In this document: positions 10,152 through 18,982 of the stretch, piece by piece
Numbering within the stretch: the stretch's first letter is position 1
Layout: each line of letters opens with the position of its first letter
NCBI RefSeq assembly: GCF_038446525.1
Contig: NZ_CP151792.1
Span: 1,116,001 to 1,180,000 of the forward strand
Source of the DNA: Methanolobus sp. ZRKC5
GTDB taxonomy: Archaea; Halobacteriota; Methanosarcinia; Methanosarcinales; Methanosarcinaceae
Direction: 5' to 3'
Length of the DNA stretch: 64,000 nt
Translations under genes and position numbers: made by a program
Notes under the pieces: model-generated
The model's database searches: none
Seen by the model: the letters and a program-made list of their open reading frames with translations, nothing else
What the model was told of the DNA's origin: nothing

Positions 10152-11810
10152 CTAAATTGAAAATGGAAGACCTTCTACACCATGTTTATAGAAATTGACT
10201 ATGATCTCAAGCACATCATAATAGTCTTCAATTCCTCTTGAACGCATTTCTTCAAGTATCTTCGCCCTGAGGAAAAGATCCTGATATATAGCCCTCTTAT
10301 CCTCATAACCAAGTTTTGTAGCTATCTTATCCTCAAGGATGTAACTGTTGTTCAGACCACGGAACTTATGCTTGTCAGTATCCGGCTCCCACTGGAAAAC
10401 AGCCCTTGTAGCAACACCACCGATCTCTTCGTAGTAACCTTCGATCTCTTCAACTGCAAGTGCACGCCTGAGGAACTTTCCCTTTCGGTATACTGCAGAT
10501 AATATCATTGCAATATTGAGATTATCAATGAACGTAACGGGAACATTGATAGGGTCAGCTGTGAGACGCTGGATCATCTTTGAAACTGCTGATGCGTGGA
10601 ATGTAGCAAGTACCGGGTGCCCTGTCTGCATACCCTGGAAAGCTACATTACCTTCTGCTCCTCGAATTTCACCAACAATGATGTAGTTTGGCCTTGAACG
10701 AAGTGCAGCCTTAAGCAGGGCGAAGGTATCTACCCTTGATTCAACAGGACCATCTTCACGAGTGATCAGCTGTTGCCATACAGGCTGAGGCGGCTGGACT
10801 TCTGCGGTGTCCTCTGCAGAGAATATCTTTGCTCTGGGATTTACAAAAGCAAGACATGCATTAAGCATTGTTGTCTTTCCACTAGCAGTTTCACCACTAA
10901 AGAATATACTCATACCATTTTCAAGGCACATCCACATATAGGCTGCCATTTCCGCATCCAGAGCACCCCAGTTAATGAGCTGGATAATACTTACAGGCAC
11001 CTCGCTAAACTTACGCATGGTAAAACTGCTACCACGCTTACTGACATCTATAGGGTAGATAATGTTAATACGTGAACCATCCGGAAGTGCTCCATCAGCA
11101 ATTGGTCTGGCATCACTTACAGGACGACCTATTCGCTCGCTCATACCACGAAGCCAGTTATCAAGACCCTGTTCATCCCCAAATGTGAGGTCGGTCTTTA
11201 TCATGTCGAATATTTTGTGAACAATGAAAACATTATCTACACCAATACTGCTGATATCTTCAAGATAGGGATCCCTGATAATAGGTTCAATTGGTCCGGA
11301 GCCAATAATATCCCTTTCTATGTGATAGAGAATCTTGTTGTACTCTCTTTGGGTCATCTGGACCTTTTGCTGCACAGGTATCAATTTTTGAAGTATACTG
11401 AACTTGCTACTTTCTTTTTCTTCAACGTTGCCACCTGAGCCAATCTCAATTGCTGCATTGAACAGTTTTGTAATAAGGTCCTTAAGCTCAGCCTCCGATT
11501 CAGGAACAGGTTCTTTGGCTGATCTTTCAAGGATTATATTCAAAACTACCTGGTATTTCTTTCTTTCAGTGCTGGTGAGTAATGGCTCTATTCCAAAATA
11601 TTTAACCTCTCCGAGTTCGGAAGTTCCATAAAGATGAATGAATACCGGATCCCCCACAGGCAGGATGACATTGACATTTTCGCTGTCGAGGTCTTTTGAA
11701 AGACTAACCATAAAGGTGGGTTCATCAGTTCCGGTTTCCTGCATGAATTTCTTTACGTATTCCCCAAGATGAGGATTTCTTTCTATAGCTTTTTGAAATT
11801 CCGGATCCAT
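10152..11810 (-). CDS. arlI: archaellum motor ATPase ArlI (FlaI)
   Basis: ArlI is the hexameric type II/IV secretion-like ATPase that drives archaellum assembly and rotation. The 552-residue protein has the Walker A box GETASGKTT, an Asp box region around FSAEDTAEVQPP, a Walker B-like IIVGEIRGAEG and a His-box ATFHASAV. An N-terminal domain of about 250 residues precedes the ATPase core, the usual layout. It begins 18 bp after arlH. The stop is TAG, immediately followed in frame by arlJ, which matters in an organism that may decode UAG as pyrrolysine. Confidence 0.95.
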   Translation of the reverse strand: MDPEFQKAIERNPHLGEYVKKFMQETGTDEPTFMVSLSKDLDSENVNVILPVGDPVFIHLYGTSELGEVKYFGIEPLLTSTERKKYQVVLNIILERSAKEPVPESEAELKDLITKLFNAAIEIGSGGNVEEKESSKFSILQKLIPVQQKVQMTQREYNKILYHIERDIIGSGPIEPIIRDPYLEDISSIGVDNVFIVHKIFDMIKTDLTFGDEQGLDNWLRGMSERIGRPVSDARPIADGALPDGSRINIIYPIDVSKRGSSFTMRKFSEVPVSIIQLINWGALDAEMAAYMWMCLENGMSIFFSGETASGKTTMLNACLAFVNPRAKIFSAEDTAEVQPPQPVWQQLITREDGPVESRVDTFALLKAALRSRPNYIIVGEIRGAEGNVAFQGMQTGHPVLATFHASAVSKMIQRLTADPINVPVTFIDNLNIAMILSAVYRKGKFLRRALAVEEIEGYYEEIGGVATRAVFQWEPDTDKHKFRGLNNSYILEDKIATKLGYEDKRAIYQDLFLRAKILEEMRSRGIEDYYDVLEIIVNFYKHGVEGLPFSI

Positions 11811-11828
11811 CTAACCACTCTTTTGATC

Positions 11829-12524
11829 TTATGATACTGAAGCGATCTCAACAACAAGACCTACTTTTGGTTCTACCCTGAAACCTACCATTTGTCCTAC
11901 CGGACCCTTGGCTCCCGTGAATTTATTCACAAGAATAGTCCGCTTGACCTCACTTCCCAGAGGTTTTGACTTGAGGGTGATGTAAACATCACATGAAGAA
12001 CGGAACATAGATGCAATATCCTCACCAAGCTGGTTAGGTTCTATTGTCAGTATGATCACTTTACCCATGCCGTTAAGTTTCTTGAAAAAAGATATCAGTT
12101 CAAGACTTTTTTCTGTGTTCACACTATATTTGATTAAAGAAGAAAGAGTATCGATAATTATCACGTTCTTCTCAAAAAGCTCTTCAGCCGCCATTAACCT
12201 TTCAATAAAATCGGAACGTGATTTTGCAGCTTGTACAAGTGGAATTACCGGAATATACAATAGTAAACCATTCAAAAGGAAAGGTGCTATAGGATAATCT
12301 ATTGAATACATTTGGTTGATAAAGCCTTTTGTTGTCATTTGTGTGGAAACAAAAGTAACACTTACATCATTCTCATTCAATCCATATGAAAGACGCTGAG
12401 TGATGGAACTCTTCCCACCACCACTACCTCCTTCTATCACTACAAGTGAACCGGCAGGAAATCCACCGCCTAATTTATCGTTCAAATCATCCCGTGGGAT
12501 ATCAAATCCATTGATTTTTGCCAT
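11829..12524 (-). CDS. arlH: archaellum ATPase-like regulator ArlH (FlaH)
   Basis: ArlH is a RecA/KaiC-fold protein that forms a ring beneath the archaellum motor, binds ATP and interacts with ArlI. The 231-residue protein has Walker A GGSGGGKSS near residue 32 and Walker B VIIIDTLSSL. Length and order (arlG-arlH-arlI) match other euryarchaeal operons. It starts 13 bp after arlG. This is one of five RecA/KaiC-like proteins in the window, but its operon context makes the assignment secure. Confidence 0.95.
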   Translation of the reverse strand: MAKINGFDIPRDDLNDKLGGGFPAGSLVVIEGGSGGGKSSITQRLSYGLNENDVSVTFVSTQMTTKGFINQMYSIDYPIAPFLLNGLLLYIPVIPLVQAAKSRSDFIERLMAAEELFEKNVIIIDTLSSLIKYSVNTEKSLELISFFKKLNGMGKVIILTIEPNQLGEDIASMFRSSCDVYITLKSKPLGSEVKRTILVNKFTGAKGPVGQMVGFRVEPKVGLVVEIASVS

Positions 12525-12537
12525 TTTTGCCTCTTAA

Positions 12538-13044
12538 TTACGTTTTAAAGCTCATGGCACCAGATTTACCATTTTCAGCTGCAACAAGTATTCTGTGGTC
12601 ACCGGAGTCCAGTGGTGAGGGAACGGTAGTGACATTAAGTGTAAGAATATCACCGGGCCTCCATATGACGTCACCATCCATCAGTCCAATATCAACATCT
12701 ATAGGGTCTATCATAATACCATCCACAAGAACCGTCACATACTCCGGTACTAATTCTGTTTTGCCTGTGTTCTTGGCGTAGAATATGTATTTACTGCTGA
12801 CATTATTGTAAGGAATTAATTCAGGATCGTTAACAACTGTAATATCAGTCCTCATCTGTTCTGAAAGCAGTTTACTGCTTGTACCTGATGAAGCTATCAT
12901 TGACTGGACATCTGCAGATATGAAGGCAATTGCACTAATAGCCAGCATTAATGCCGCTATGAAGAATATCATATGTGTGACAGCGGTTTCAGCGTCCGTG
13001 TCTTTCAGTAGACTATTGTTGTCTGTTGTTAGCATACTAATCAT
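12538..13044 (-). CDS. arlG: archaellum stator protein ArlG (FlaG)
   Basis: ArlG is a membrane-anchored pseudoperiplasmic stator component that works with ArlF. The protein has one hydrophobic segment (FFIAALMLAISAIAFISADV) close to the N-terminus followed by a beta-rich domain. I prefer the ATG at 13044 because it gives a shorter N-terminal tail; a TTG at 13062 in the same frame is possible. Neither start has a clear ribosome-binding site. A gap of about 75 bp separates it from arlF, the widest in the cluster. Confidence 0.85.
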   Translation of the reverse strand: MISMLTTDNNSLLKDTDAETAVTHMIFFIAALMLAISAIAFISADVQSMIASSGTSSKLLSEQMRTDITVVNDPELIPYNNVSSKYIFYAKNTGKTELVPEYVTVLVDGIMIDPIDVDIGLMDGDVIWRPGDILTLNVTTVPSPLDSGDHRILVAAENGKSGAMSFKT

Positions 13045-13120
13045 GTTTTTCTGCCAGTCCAAATATAATAAGAAGTAGAAATTAATATATTATTAATAGT
13101 ATATAAAACTACTATTTGCA

Positions 13121-13552
13121 TCAAACCAAATATGAATCATAGGCCGAAATACCATTTTCTGTTACAACTTTAACACGATGAATTCCCAGACCGGAGAGTT
13201 CTGTTATTGTCAGGTTCCTCGTTTCAGCAGGAGTCCATGTAGCTGCAATATCACTATATGTATAAGATTCCAGATTTCCATCCACCAGTACATTCAACTT
13301 ATCAAAATGAAGAGTCTCACTGCCGGTGTTAGAGAGAGTTACAGTTAAATTATAGTTGCCTGCAAAACTATCAGCCGTGGAGTATTCCACCTCGATGTCA
13401 GTTTGCAGAAGATTCCGCTGCATTTGATATTGCTCTGCCGAAGCATCATCAAGTATTTCATTGGAAGTACCTAGCATTGTATAAGAAAAGGTTCCCAGCA
13501 GCACTGCAGATATGAAAAAAATAATTGCTATGACTGGTAGCTCAAATCCCAT
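13121..13552 (-). CDS. arlF: archaellum stator protein ArlF (FlaF)
   Basis: ArlF anchors the archaellum motor to the S-layer. The 143-residue protein has an N-terminal hydrophobic helix (ELPVIAIIFFISAVLLGTFSY) followed by a compact beta-sandwich with an NLTVTLSNTGSETL stretch. Its start overlaps the end of arlCDE by 11 bp, showing translational coupling. Family, size and position all agree. Confidence 0.9.
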   Translation of the reverse strand: MGFELPVIAIIFFISAVLLGTFSYTMLGTSNEILDDASAEQYQMQRNLLQTDIEVEYSTADSFAGNYNLTVTLSNTGSETLHFDKLNVLVDGNLESYTYSDIAATWTPAETRNLTITELSGLGIHRVKVVTENGISAYDSYLV

Positions 13553-14840
13553 AGAGTTCCTCCAGACCGTGTTTCACTTTTGCCATTTCCCTATCTATGG
13601 AACTTAGCATGTTCCTGTCTATCTTACGGCCGGATAGCCTTTCTATGAATAGCAGGGATTTTGTATGATCTTCCGGAAGAAGTCGCCATGTGGGCTTTTC
13701 CACATAATAATCAATACCACGTGCATAAGCCATAATCTCTGACATAACATTCTCACTTATCCACCCGATATCCATGTAATAATCAAGAGCATCCATCAGG
13801 TTATTCCTCCCTACACGCTCCATTAAAAACTCGATCCAGTTAAGCAGAACAACGACACTTGTAGGATCACCTTTGATAGATTCAAGCCTTACCACAGAAC
13901 TCGAGACCTTATTTGAAACTACTGCAACTCCATCTTCTGTAACTCCGCCTTCTGCTACGTGTTCATTTTCTCCATCTATAGAAAGTGCATTTTCCACCAG
14001 AGTTACATTATTAGTTGATGAAGATTTATTCTCAAGCGTATCAAGGCGAGAAGATATATTGGCAGTTGTTTCAGCCAGGTCAACTATATTCTGGTCAAGG
14101 GTACCGGTTCTGGAAAATAGTTCTTCTGTTCTGGAAGATAACTTTTCAATGCCTTCATGCATCATAACCATTGCATCTGCAAATGCGTCCATCTTCGATT
14201 CAAAGTTCTGCATCCTGGAATCTGCTTCTGGTGAGACACCCTGGGGCACACTCATTTTCAGAGATGCGGCATCAAAATCGTTTTTCATCAGGACCAGCAT
14301 GTCACCCATTTCAGTGATCCTATTATCTGTTTTCTCAAATCTCTCTATGGTAGCACGAGAAGCAACATCATCCCCTACAAAAGGATTGACCTGATTGGAC
14401 ACTATCTCGTATAAGGAAAGTAATTCAAGAACACTCTGGTCTATCTTATCAACAGTCTTTTTGATCTCTTCATTTTCCCTCTTAACCATATTCAAAGTGA
14501 CATCTGATTTTGAAACCTTACTCTCAACATCTTTTATTTTTTTCCGGTTTTCCTCTAGCATTTCATCGCTTACAGATGATTGCTGAGGCACTTGTTGAGG
14601 CATACCCCCCGGTGGAGCCATGCCATGAGGAAATGGAGGATTTCCAGAAATATCCGGAGCATTTACGCCAGGGGGTACCGGTGGCAATCCTGCCGATAGA
14701 TCAGGAATAGAACCAAGATCTGGAGTACCCTGTAGAAAAGAAGGGGCGTCTGAATCAAATGGAGAATCAGCTCCCTTTTTTTTATCCTTCTTGGAGAGAA
14801 CAGAAGTTATCTTTTTTATCTTATCGCTAAATCCGGCCAT
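13542..14840 (-). CDS. arlCDE: archaellum chemotaxis-coupling protein ArlCDE (FlaC/D/E)
   Basis: ArlC, D and E form the cytosolic switch that receives CheY signals through CheF and sets the direction of archaellum rotation. This 432-residue protein has a short basic start, a Pro/Gly-rich linker (about residues 40-85), a long coiled-coil region (about 90-280) and a C-terminal FlaD/E domain (SVVRLESIKGDP through GIDYYVEKPTW and RLLPEDHTKSLLFIERL). One polypeptide probably does the work of separate ArlC/D/E. It is the first gene of the arl cluster; the archaellin genes usually found upstream are absent here. Confidence 0.9.
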   Translation of the reverse strand: MAGFSDKIKKITSVLSKKDKKKGADSPFDSDAPSFLQGTPDLGSIPDLSAGLPPVPPGVNAPDISGNPPFPHGMAPPGGMPQQVPQQSSVSDEMLEENRKKIKDVESKVSKSDVTLNMVKRENEEIKKTVDKIDQSVLELLSLYEIVSNQVNPFVGDDVASRATIERFEKTDNRITEMGDMLVLMKNDFDAASLKMSVPQGVSPEADSRMQNFESKMDAFADAMVMMHEGIEKLSSRTEELFSRTGTLDQNIVDLAETTANISSRLDTLENKSSSTNNVTLVENALSIDGENEHVAEGGVTEDGVAVVSNKVSSSVVRLESIKGDPTSVVVLLNWIEFLMERVGRNNLMDALDYYMDIGWISENVMSEIMAYARGIDYYVEKPTWRLLPEDHTKSLLFIERLSGRKIDRNMLSSIDREMAKVKHGLEELYGI

Positions 14841-14903
14841 GATTTCACTAGTAATAATTAATATAATGACAGAGATATGTATATGATACTCAATATACCA
14901 TCA

Positions 14904-14922
14904 ATATTATATATAAATTTTG
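14904..14922. promoter_or_regulatory. AT-rich divergent promoter region with TATA-like elements
   Basis: The 163 bp between arlCDE and the divergent methyltransferase is very AT-rich. A TATATAAAT/ATTTATATA element here can be read on both strands. On the minus strand it lies about 70 bp upstream of the arlCDE start, leaving a 5' leader of roughly 40-45 bases. It is the likely promoter of the archaellum operon and perhaps of the divergent gene. Confidence 0.45.
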
Positions 14923-15003
14923 AATAATACTTGATTTCAATATTATAGAAAATGTGTGCAGATGATTTTAAATCATTTATGAGACATTACATACCTGATA
15001 TAT

Positions 15004-16023
15004 TTGGCACGCAAAAAACAATTCAAGACAAAAATGATATCCGATAAGGATGGCATTAGATTCGCAACTCCTGAGCCTGTTGCGGAGTATAGGGCAAAGA
15101 GATTGCAATGCAAAGTGATAGCGGATATAAGTTGCGGTATCGGAGGACAGGCACTCTACTTTGCGAAATACTGCGATTTTGTATATGCAATAGAGATTGA
15201 TGAGAAAAAAATATCCTACGCAAAAAAGAATGCTGAGTTAATGGGCATCAGTAACATAGAGTTCATAACCGGAGATGCCCTTGCAACAGATGTAATAGCA
15301 GCCTTACCAACTCTTGATGTGGTATTCTCAGATCCTGCCAGACCCCCTACGGAAAAAGAAAGAAACATCGATAACCTGAGCCCACCCATTCCGGAAGTAA
15401 TGAAAGCATATGCCGATAAAACTTTGAATTTTGCTTTTGAGGCACCACCCCAGATCACACCTGAAAAAATAGCTTATGATTGTGAAAAGGAATACATGTC
15501 CCTTGATGGCAAACTTAATCGTTTGAATTTATACTTTGGTGAACTGAAAAAAGCTGATGTTTCTGCTATTGCGCTACCTGGTAGCACAATTATTAGGAAA
15601 GATGGCGAAACAATAAATGCCAATAGGACGGATAAACCCGGAACCTACGCATATGAACCAGAAGAATGTGTTACAAAAGCAGGTATTCTTGACCAACTGG
15701 CGATTTCTTTTAAGAAGAAGGCTGACATTAGCATATTCGAGATCGATGATAAAAGAGTATTAATAAGCTCTGATATTCCATTAGAATCTAAGTTGTTCAA
15801 AAACAGCTACAAAGTATTGCAGGTAATGGAATTCAATACCACGAAGATAAACTCATACCTGAAGCAGAACTCTTTTGGAAAGGTAATCATCAGGGCATCA
15901 ATAGAACCTGAAAGATACTGGGAAGCACGTAATGATCTGGAAAAGGAACTGAATGGTGAAAGGAAAGCTCATCTTTTTCTAAGGAAAAATGATGCTATCA
16001 TTTGTGAAGTGTTGCATCATTGA
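15004..16023 (+). CDS. class I methyltransferase with C-terminal THUMP-like domain (Trm5-like)
   Basis: The protein (339 residues) has a Rossmann methyltransferase core: motif I ISCGIGGQALYFA, acidic AIEIDEKKI and the catalytic-type motif SDPARPP. Its C-terminal half resembles the THUMP-like domain found in archaeal RNA methyltransferases. A tRNA or rRNA substrate is therefore likely, but the position modified is not known. The start is uncertain: the TTG at 15004 lacks a ribosome-binding site, and an ATG lies at 15034. Its end overlaps the convergent cheY-like gene by 7 bp. Confidence 0.75.
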   Translation: MARKKQFKTKMISDKDGIRFATPEPVAEYRAKRLQCKVIADISCGIGGQALYFAKYCDFVYAIEIDEKKISYAKKNAELMGISNIEFITGDALATDVIAALPTLDVVFSDPARPPTEKERNIDNLSPPIPEVMKAYADKTLNFAFEAPPQITPEKIAYDCEKEYMSLDGKLNRLNLYFGELKKADVSAIALPGSTIIRKDGETINANRTDKPGTYAYEPEECVTKAGILDQLAISFKKKADISIFEIDDKRVLISSDIPLESKLFKNSYKVLQVMEFNTTKINSYLKQNSFGKVIIRASIEPERYWEARNDLEKELNGERKAHLFLRKNDAIICEVLHH

Positions 16024-16391
16024 AGTTTCATTTCCAGAAGTTCCCTCGTTCTCTTTATGAGTTCCTTCCTGCTAAAAGGTTTGGTTATATAGTCATCTGC
16101 TTTTAACACATGCAAGCCAAGCATCTTATCGAATTCCTGGCTCTTCACAGTAAGCATGGCTACAGGCAAAGATGGCTCTTTTTCTTTTATCTTGTGGAAA
16201 GTTTCCCATCCATTCATGTCAGGCATCATGATGTCAAGCAAAATAGCGTCAGGTCTTTCCTTATCAATGGACTCAAGACATTCAAAACCACTTTTTGCCC
16301 CGATAACTTCTATCATTTCAGATTCCAGAATCAATTTTACAAGGTCTATGGTATCTTCTTCATCATCTACAACCATAATTTTGGGACACAT
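16017..16391 (-). CDS. single-domain response regulator (CheY-like)
   Basis: A stand-alone receiver domain of 124 residues. The acidic pocket (VVDDEED), phospho-acceptor Asp in LLDIMMPDMNG, switch Thr (MLTVK) and conserved Lys (ITKPF) are all present. No output domain is attached. It lies beside a second receiver protein and near the archaellum operon, so CheY-type signalling is possible. The ITKPFSRKELI pattern is more like generic regulators than CheY. No ribosome-binding site is seen upstream, which may mean a leaderless transcript. Confidence 0.85.
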   Translation of the reverse strand: MCPKIMVVDDEEDTIDLVKLILESEMIEVIGAKSGFECLESIDKERPDAILLDIMMPDMNGWETFHKIKEKEPSLPVAMLTVKSQEFDKMLGLHVLKADDYITKPFSRKELIKRTRELLEMKLQ

Positions 16392-16465
16392 AATTAATTA
16401 ACAGCTCCTGAAAAGAATTAATTATAATATTATCATCAAATTATATATATGTAGCCAATATATAG

Positions 16466-17521
16466 TTATTCCTCTTCAACCCAACCCAGACGTCTCATAA
16501 CCATCTTTATTCTTGCTTTGACCTCGCGTTTATCGAATGGTTTGGCAATGTAATCATCAATACCAAGTTCCATTCCCTTTACTTTATCCTCAATGGCTGT
16601 CTTAGCAGAGATCATTATTACAGGAATATCACTTGCAGCTTTACTTAATTTAAGATTCTCCACAACCTCGTAACCATCCATATCAGGCATCATGATATCA
16701 AGAAGGATAAGGTCAGGAAGTTCTTTGAGGGTAAGCTCTATAGCTTCTTCCCCATTGTGCGCCACTAAGAAATCATAGGGTTCACTTATAAGAGAAAGTT
16801 TCAACAATTCCGGGATATCCGGTTCATCATCGACAATGAGAATCTTGAGTCTTTCCCGTCTGATCTTCTTCTGCATCGGTTCGAATTCAATAGAACCGTC
16901 CCCAACCGAGTATCGGAAATCAAAATCCTTCAAACCAATCTCCGTGTGTATCTCACCCACATTACTAATCTCAATGACCACATCAAAGAATGATTTTATA
17001 AGGACTTCTGTTTCAGATGGCAGAATGTTCTTGGAAAGCATGGAGAGAATGCTTCCATTATTTTCAGCTACTTTCTTTTCGATGAACTTAATAAAATTCT
17101 CGACTACCTGCATTGTGTCGCTTGCCAGCACATTCATATTGTCTATGATAAGCAGGGTGCGCGAATTATTTTGAAAGATGTTAGATATATGTGAAGCCAT
17201 TTTTGTATAGTCGGCTACTGAACTGCAATAAAAAGTATCTTCATAATGCTGTTTACCGGGAGCATCGATGTCAATGAAGAACATCCTGCTGCTTGGCTCA
17301 AGATCAAAGCCAAAATCCTCAAACCGATTAAATATCTTATCCCGGGAAGCATTCAGACACAACCAGACTAGTGTCCGGTCAGTATCTTCCCTTAGTATAT
17401 TCGATACATAAAAATACACCAGGCGCTCTATGAAACTGTCAACTGGAGCAAAGAATAATGCATTCTTGTTGGACAATTCCTGCCTGAGGGTTGAAAGGAT
17501 TTCCTGCGTTTGAACATTCAT
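16466..17521 (-). CDS. RecA/KaiC-like domain fused to response-regulator receiver
   Basis: A two-domain protein of about 351 residues. The N-terminal 215 residues resemble a degenerate RecA/KaiC fold (LLIIDNMNVLASD corresponds to Walker B), but I see no Walker A box, so ATP hydrolysis is doubtful. Residues about 225-345 form a complete receiver domain (LIVDDEPD, phospho-Asp in LLDIMMPDMDG, Lys in IAKPFDKRE). I chose the ATG at 17521, with AAGGT 8 bases upstream. It lies with a stand-alone receiver and a GvpD-like ATPase, together suggesting a signal-transduction module. Confidence 0.8.
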   Translation of the reverse strand: MNVQTQEILSTLRQELSNKNALFFAPVDSFIERLVYFYVSNILREDTDRTLVWLCLNASRDKIFNRFEDFGFDLEPSSRMFFIDIDAPGKQHYEDTFYCSSVADYTKMASHISNIFQNNSRTLLIIDNMNVLASDTMQVVENFIKFIEKKVAENNGSILSMLSKNILPSETEVLIKSFFDVVIEISNVGEIHTEIGLKDFDFRYSVGDGSIEFEPMQKKIRRERLKILIVDDEPDIPELLKLSLISEPYDFLVAHNGEEAIELTLKELPDLILLDIMMPDMDGYEVVENLKLSKAASDIPVIMISAKTAIEDKVKGMELGIDDYIAKPFDKREVKARIKMVMRRLGWVEEE

Positions 17522-17615
17522 TGACAAGTACCTTTTAATTTTGTTTAGTAAATATTATTAGTTTTATTTTCTTATTAATGTTTGGGCAAAAAATGTACTT
17601 GCCGTACTAAAATAT

Positions 17616-18956
17616 TCATTTCATAGGAATTAAACGAACCTGAGGATATCCTTGAACGAATTCCATCTGGACCGCAAAAATACCGGTTTTAGGTACGACC
17701 CCATAAACAACAAGAGTCTTGTCAACGTTTTCAAATTTCCAATGAGTTGTGGCCATATGTGCCACTGTTTCACTTATCCTTTGTCCGTGTTTTGTAACTG
17801 CAAGGACGACATTCTCAGTGGTCTTTGTAATGGATGCCATTTGACCGATTATAGAACCAATATTCTCCCATCCATAGTTGTATTCCATGCTATCAAGACC
17901 AATATAATCAAGAATAGGCGAACCATACTGCCGCATCATGTCATTCTTAGCTTTATGGAATGTATCCATGTCTTTGAAAACGTTCCCCGAAAATGGTGCA
18001 ATGTATGCAGGCATTCTTCCTTTCAGGTCACGAATTTCAAATCCAACGAACTGGCCCTGGAAGTGATTATCACCTGTAAAAGAGACTATCATACGTTTTT
18101 CAGTTTCAACACTTGTACCTTCCGTAGGCATACTTAGAAGTCCGCGACCCATGTTCAGGTGATTGATGAAGGTTGGTAAAAGTAAACTGTAAAAAGAATC
18201 ACCCACACCGCTTGTGATCTCAAAAAGATTAAAACTTCCTTTCTGATAACCGCCCCCCAATATCTCATCAAAATCACGAATACCAGTCGAGATCTTACTT
18301 TCAATAGGGTCGGGGAAAGGTTTTGGAACCTGCGTTTGTTCGGGATACGATACCGTGAATGGTTCAAAGCTATTGAACTTACCACCATCAAGAGTAAAAG
18401 GATATCTTGATTGGGACAGTTCCACACCACGTATCTTCAGCAAATTGACTTTTCGGAGGTCATTATCTGATATATCAATTATTTCAAGGGAAACTACACC
18501 ATCTACCAGATAATCAAGAGAAGTTACACCCGTTTGCTCGGTAATCATAATGAGATCTGCATTTACCTTTCTGGAAAAATCAAATAGCAAACGTTCAAGT
18601 TCGAACTTGTTATCTTCCCAGTTTGCAGATCGTGTTGTGGCAATACTTAATGAATCAATAGAATCCACAACTATGATTGGTTTTGTTTCACTGGATTCCC
18701 ATATCACTTTTATGCGGGATGCAAGCATCCTGATGAAATCCTCATTGTTGTTGAAATCGCCCTCTATCCAGGGATATTTCCCATACTCTGAGGATTTATC
18801 GATACGTGGCGATATATAGATGCAATTGCCCTCTGAACAAACCTCATCGAGTATGCCAAAGACAAAAGTTGTCTTTCCTGTACCAGGTTTCCCTTTTACA
18901 AGAAGAGACTTGCCAAACTGGGATGAAAAGAACTCCTCGACCTCACCAGGTATCAT
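17616..18956 (-). CDS. GvpD/KaiC-like tandem RecA-fold ATPase
   Basis: The 446-residue protein has two RecA/KaiC-like domains. Domain 1 has an intact Walker A (GKPGTGKTT, near residue 22) and Walker B (IIVVDSIDSLS). Domain 2 begins near residue 225 (STGIRDFDEILGGG) and its P-loop is degenerate (ITSGVGDSFYS), so it may bind but not hydrolyse nucleotide. This layout resembles the regulator GvpD and related proteins in methanogens; no gas-vesicle genes are visible. It ends 26 bp before alaS on the same strand. Function unknown, probably regulatory. Confidence 0.7.
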   Translation of the reverse strand: MIPGEVEEFFSSQFGKSLLVKGKPGTGKTTFVFGILDEVCSEGNCIYISPRIDKSSEYGKYPWIEGDFNNNEDFIRMLASRIKVIWESSETKPIIVVDSIDSLSIATTRSANWEDNKFELERLLFDFSRKVNADLIMITEQTGVTSLDYLVDGVVSLEIIDISDNDLRKVNLLKIRGVELSQSRYPFTLDGGKFNSFEPFTVSYPEQTQVPKPFPDPIESKISTGIRDFDEILGGGYQKGSFNLFEITSGVGDSFYSLLLPTFINHLNMGRGLLSMPTEGTSVETEKRMIVSFTGDNHFQGQFVGFEIRDLKGRMPAYIAPFSGNVFKDMDTFHKAKNDMMRQYGSPILDYIGLDSMEYNYGWENIGSIIGQMASITKTTENVVLAVTKHGQRISETVAHMATTHWKFENVDKTLVVYGVVPKTGIFAVQMEFVQGYPQVRLIPMK

Positions 18957-18982
18957 TTCAATTCCTCATACTTATTGCTATA

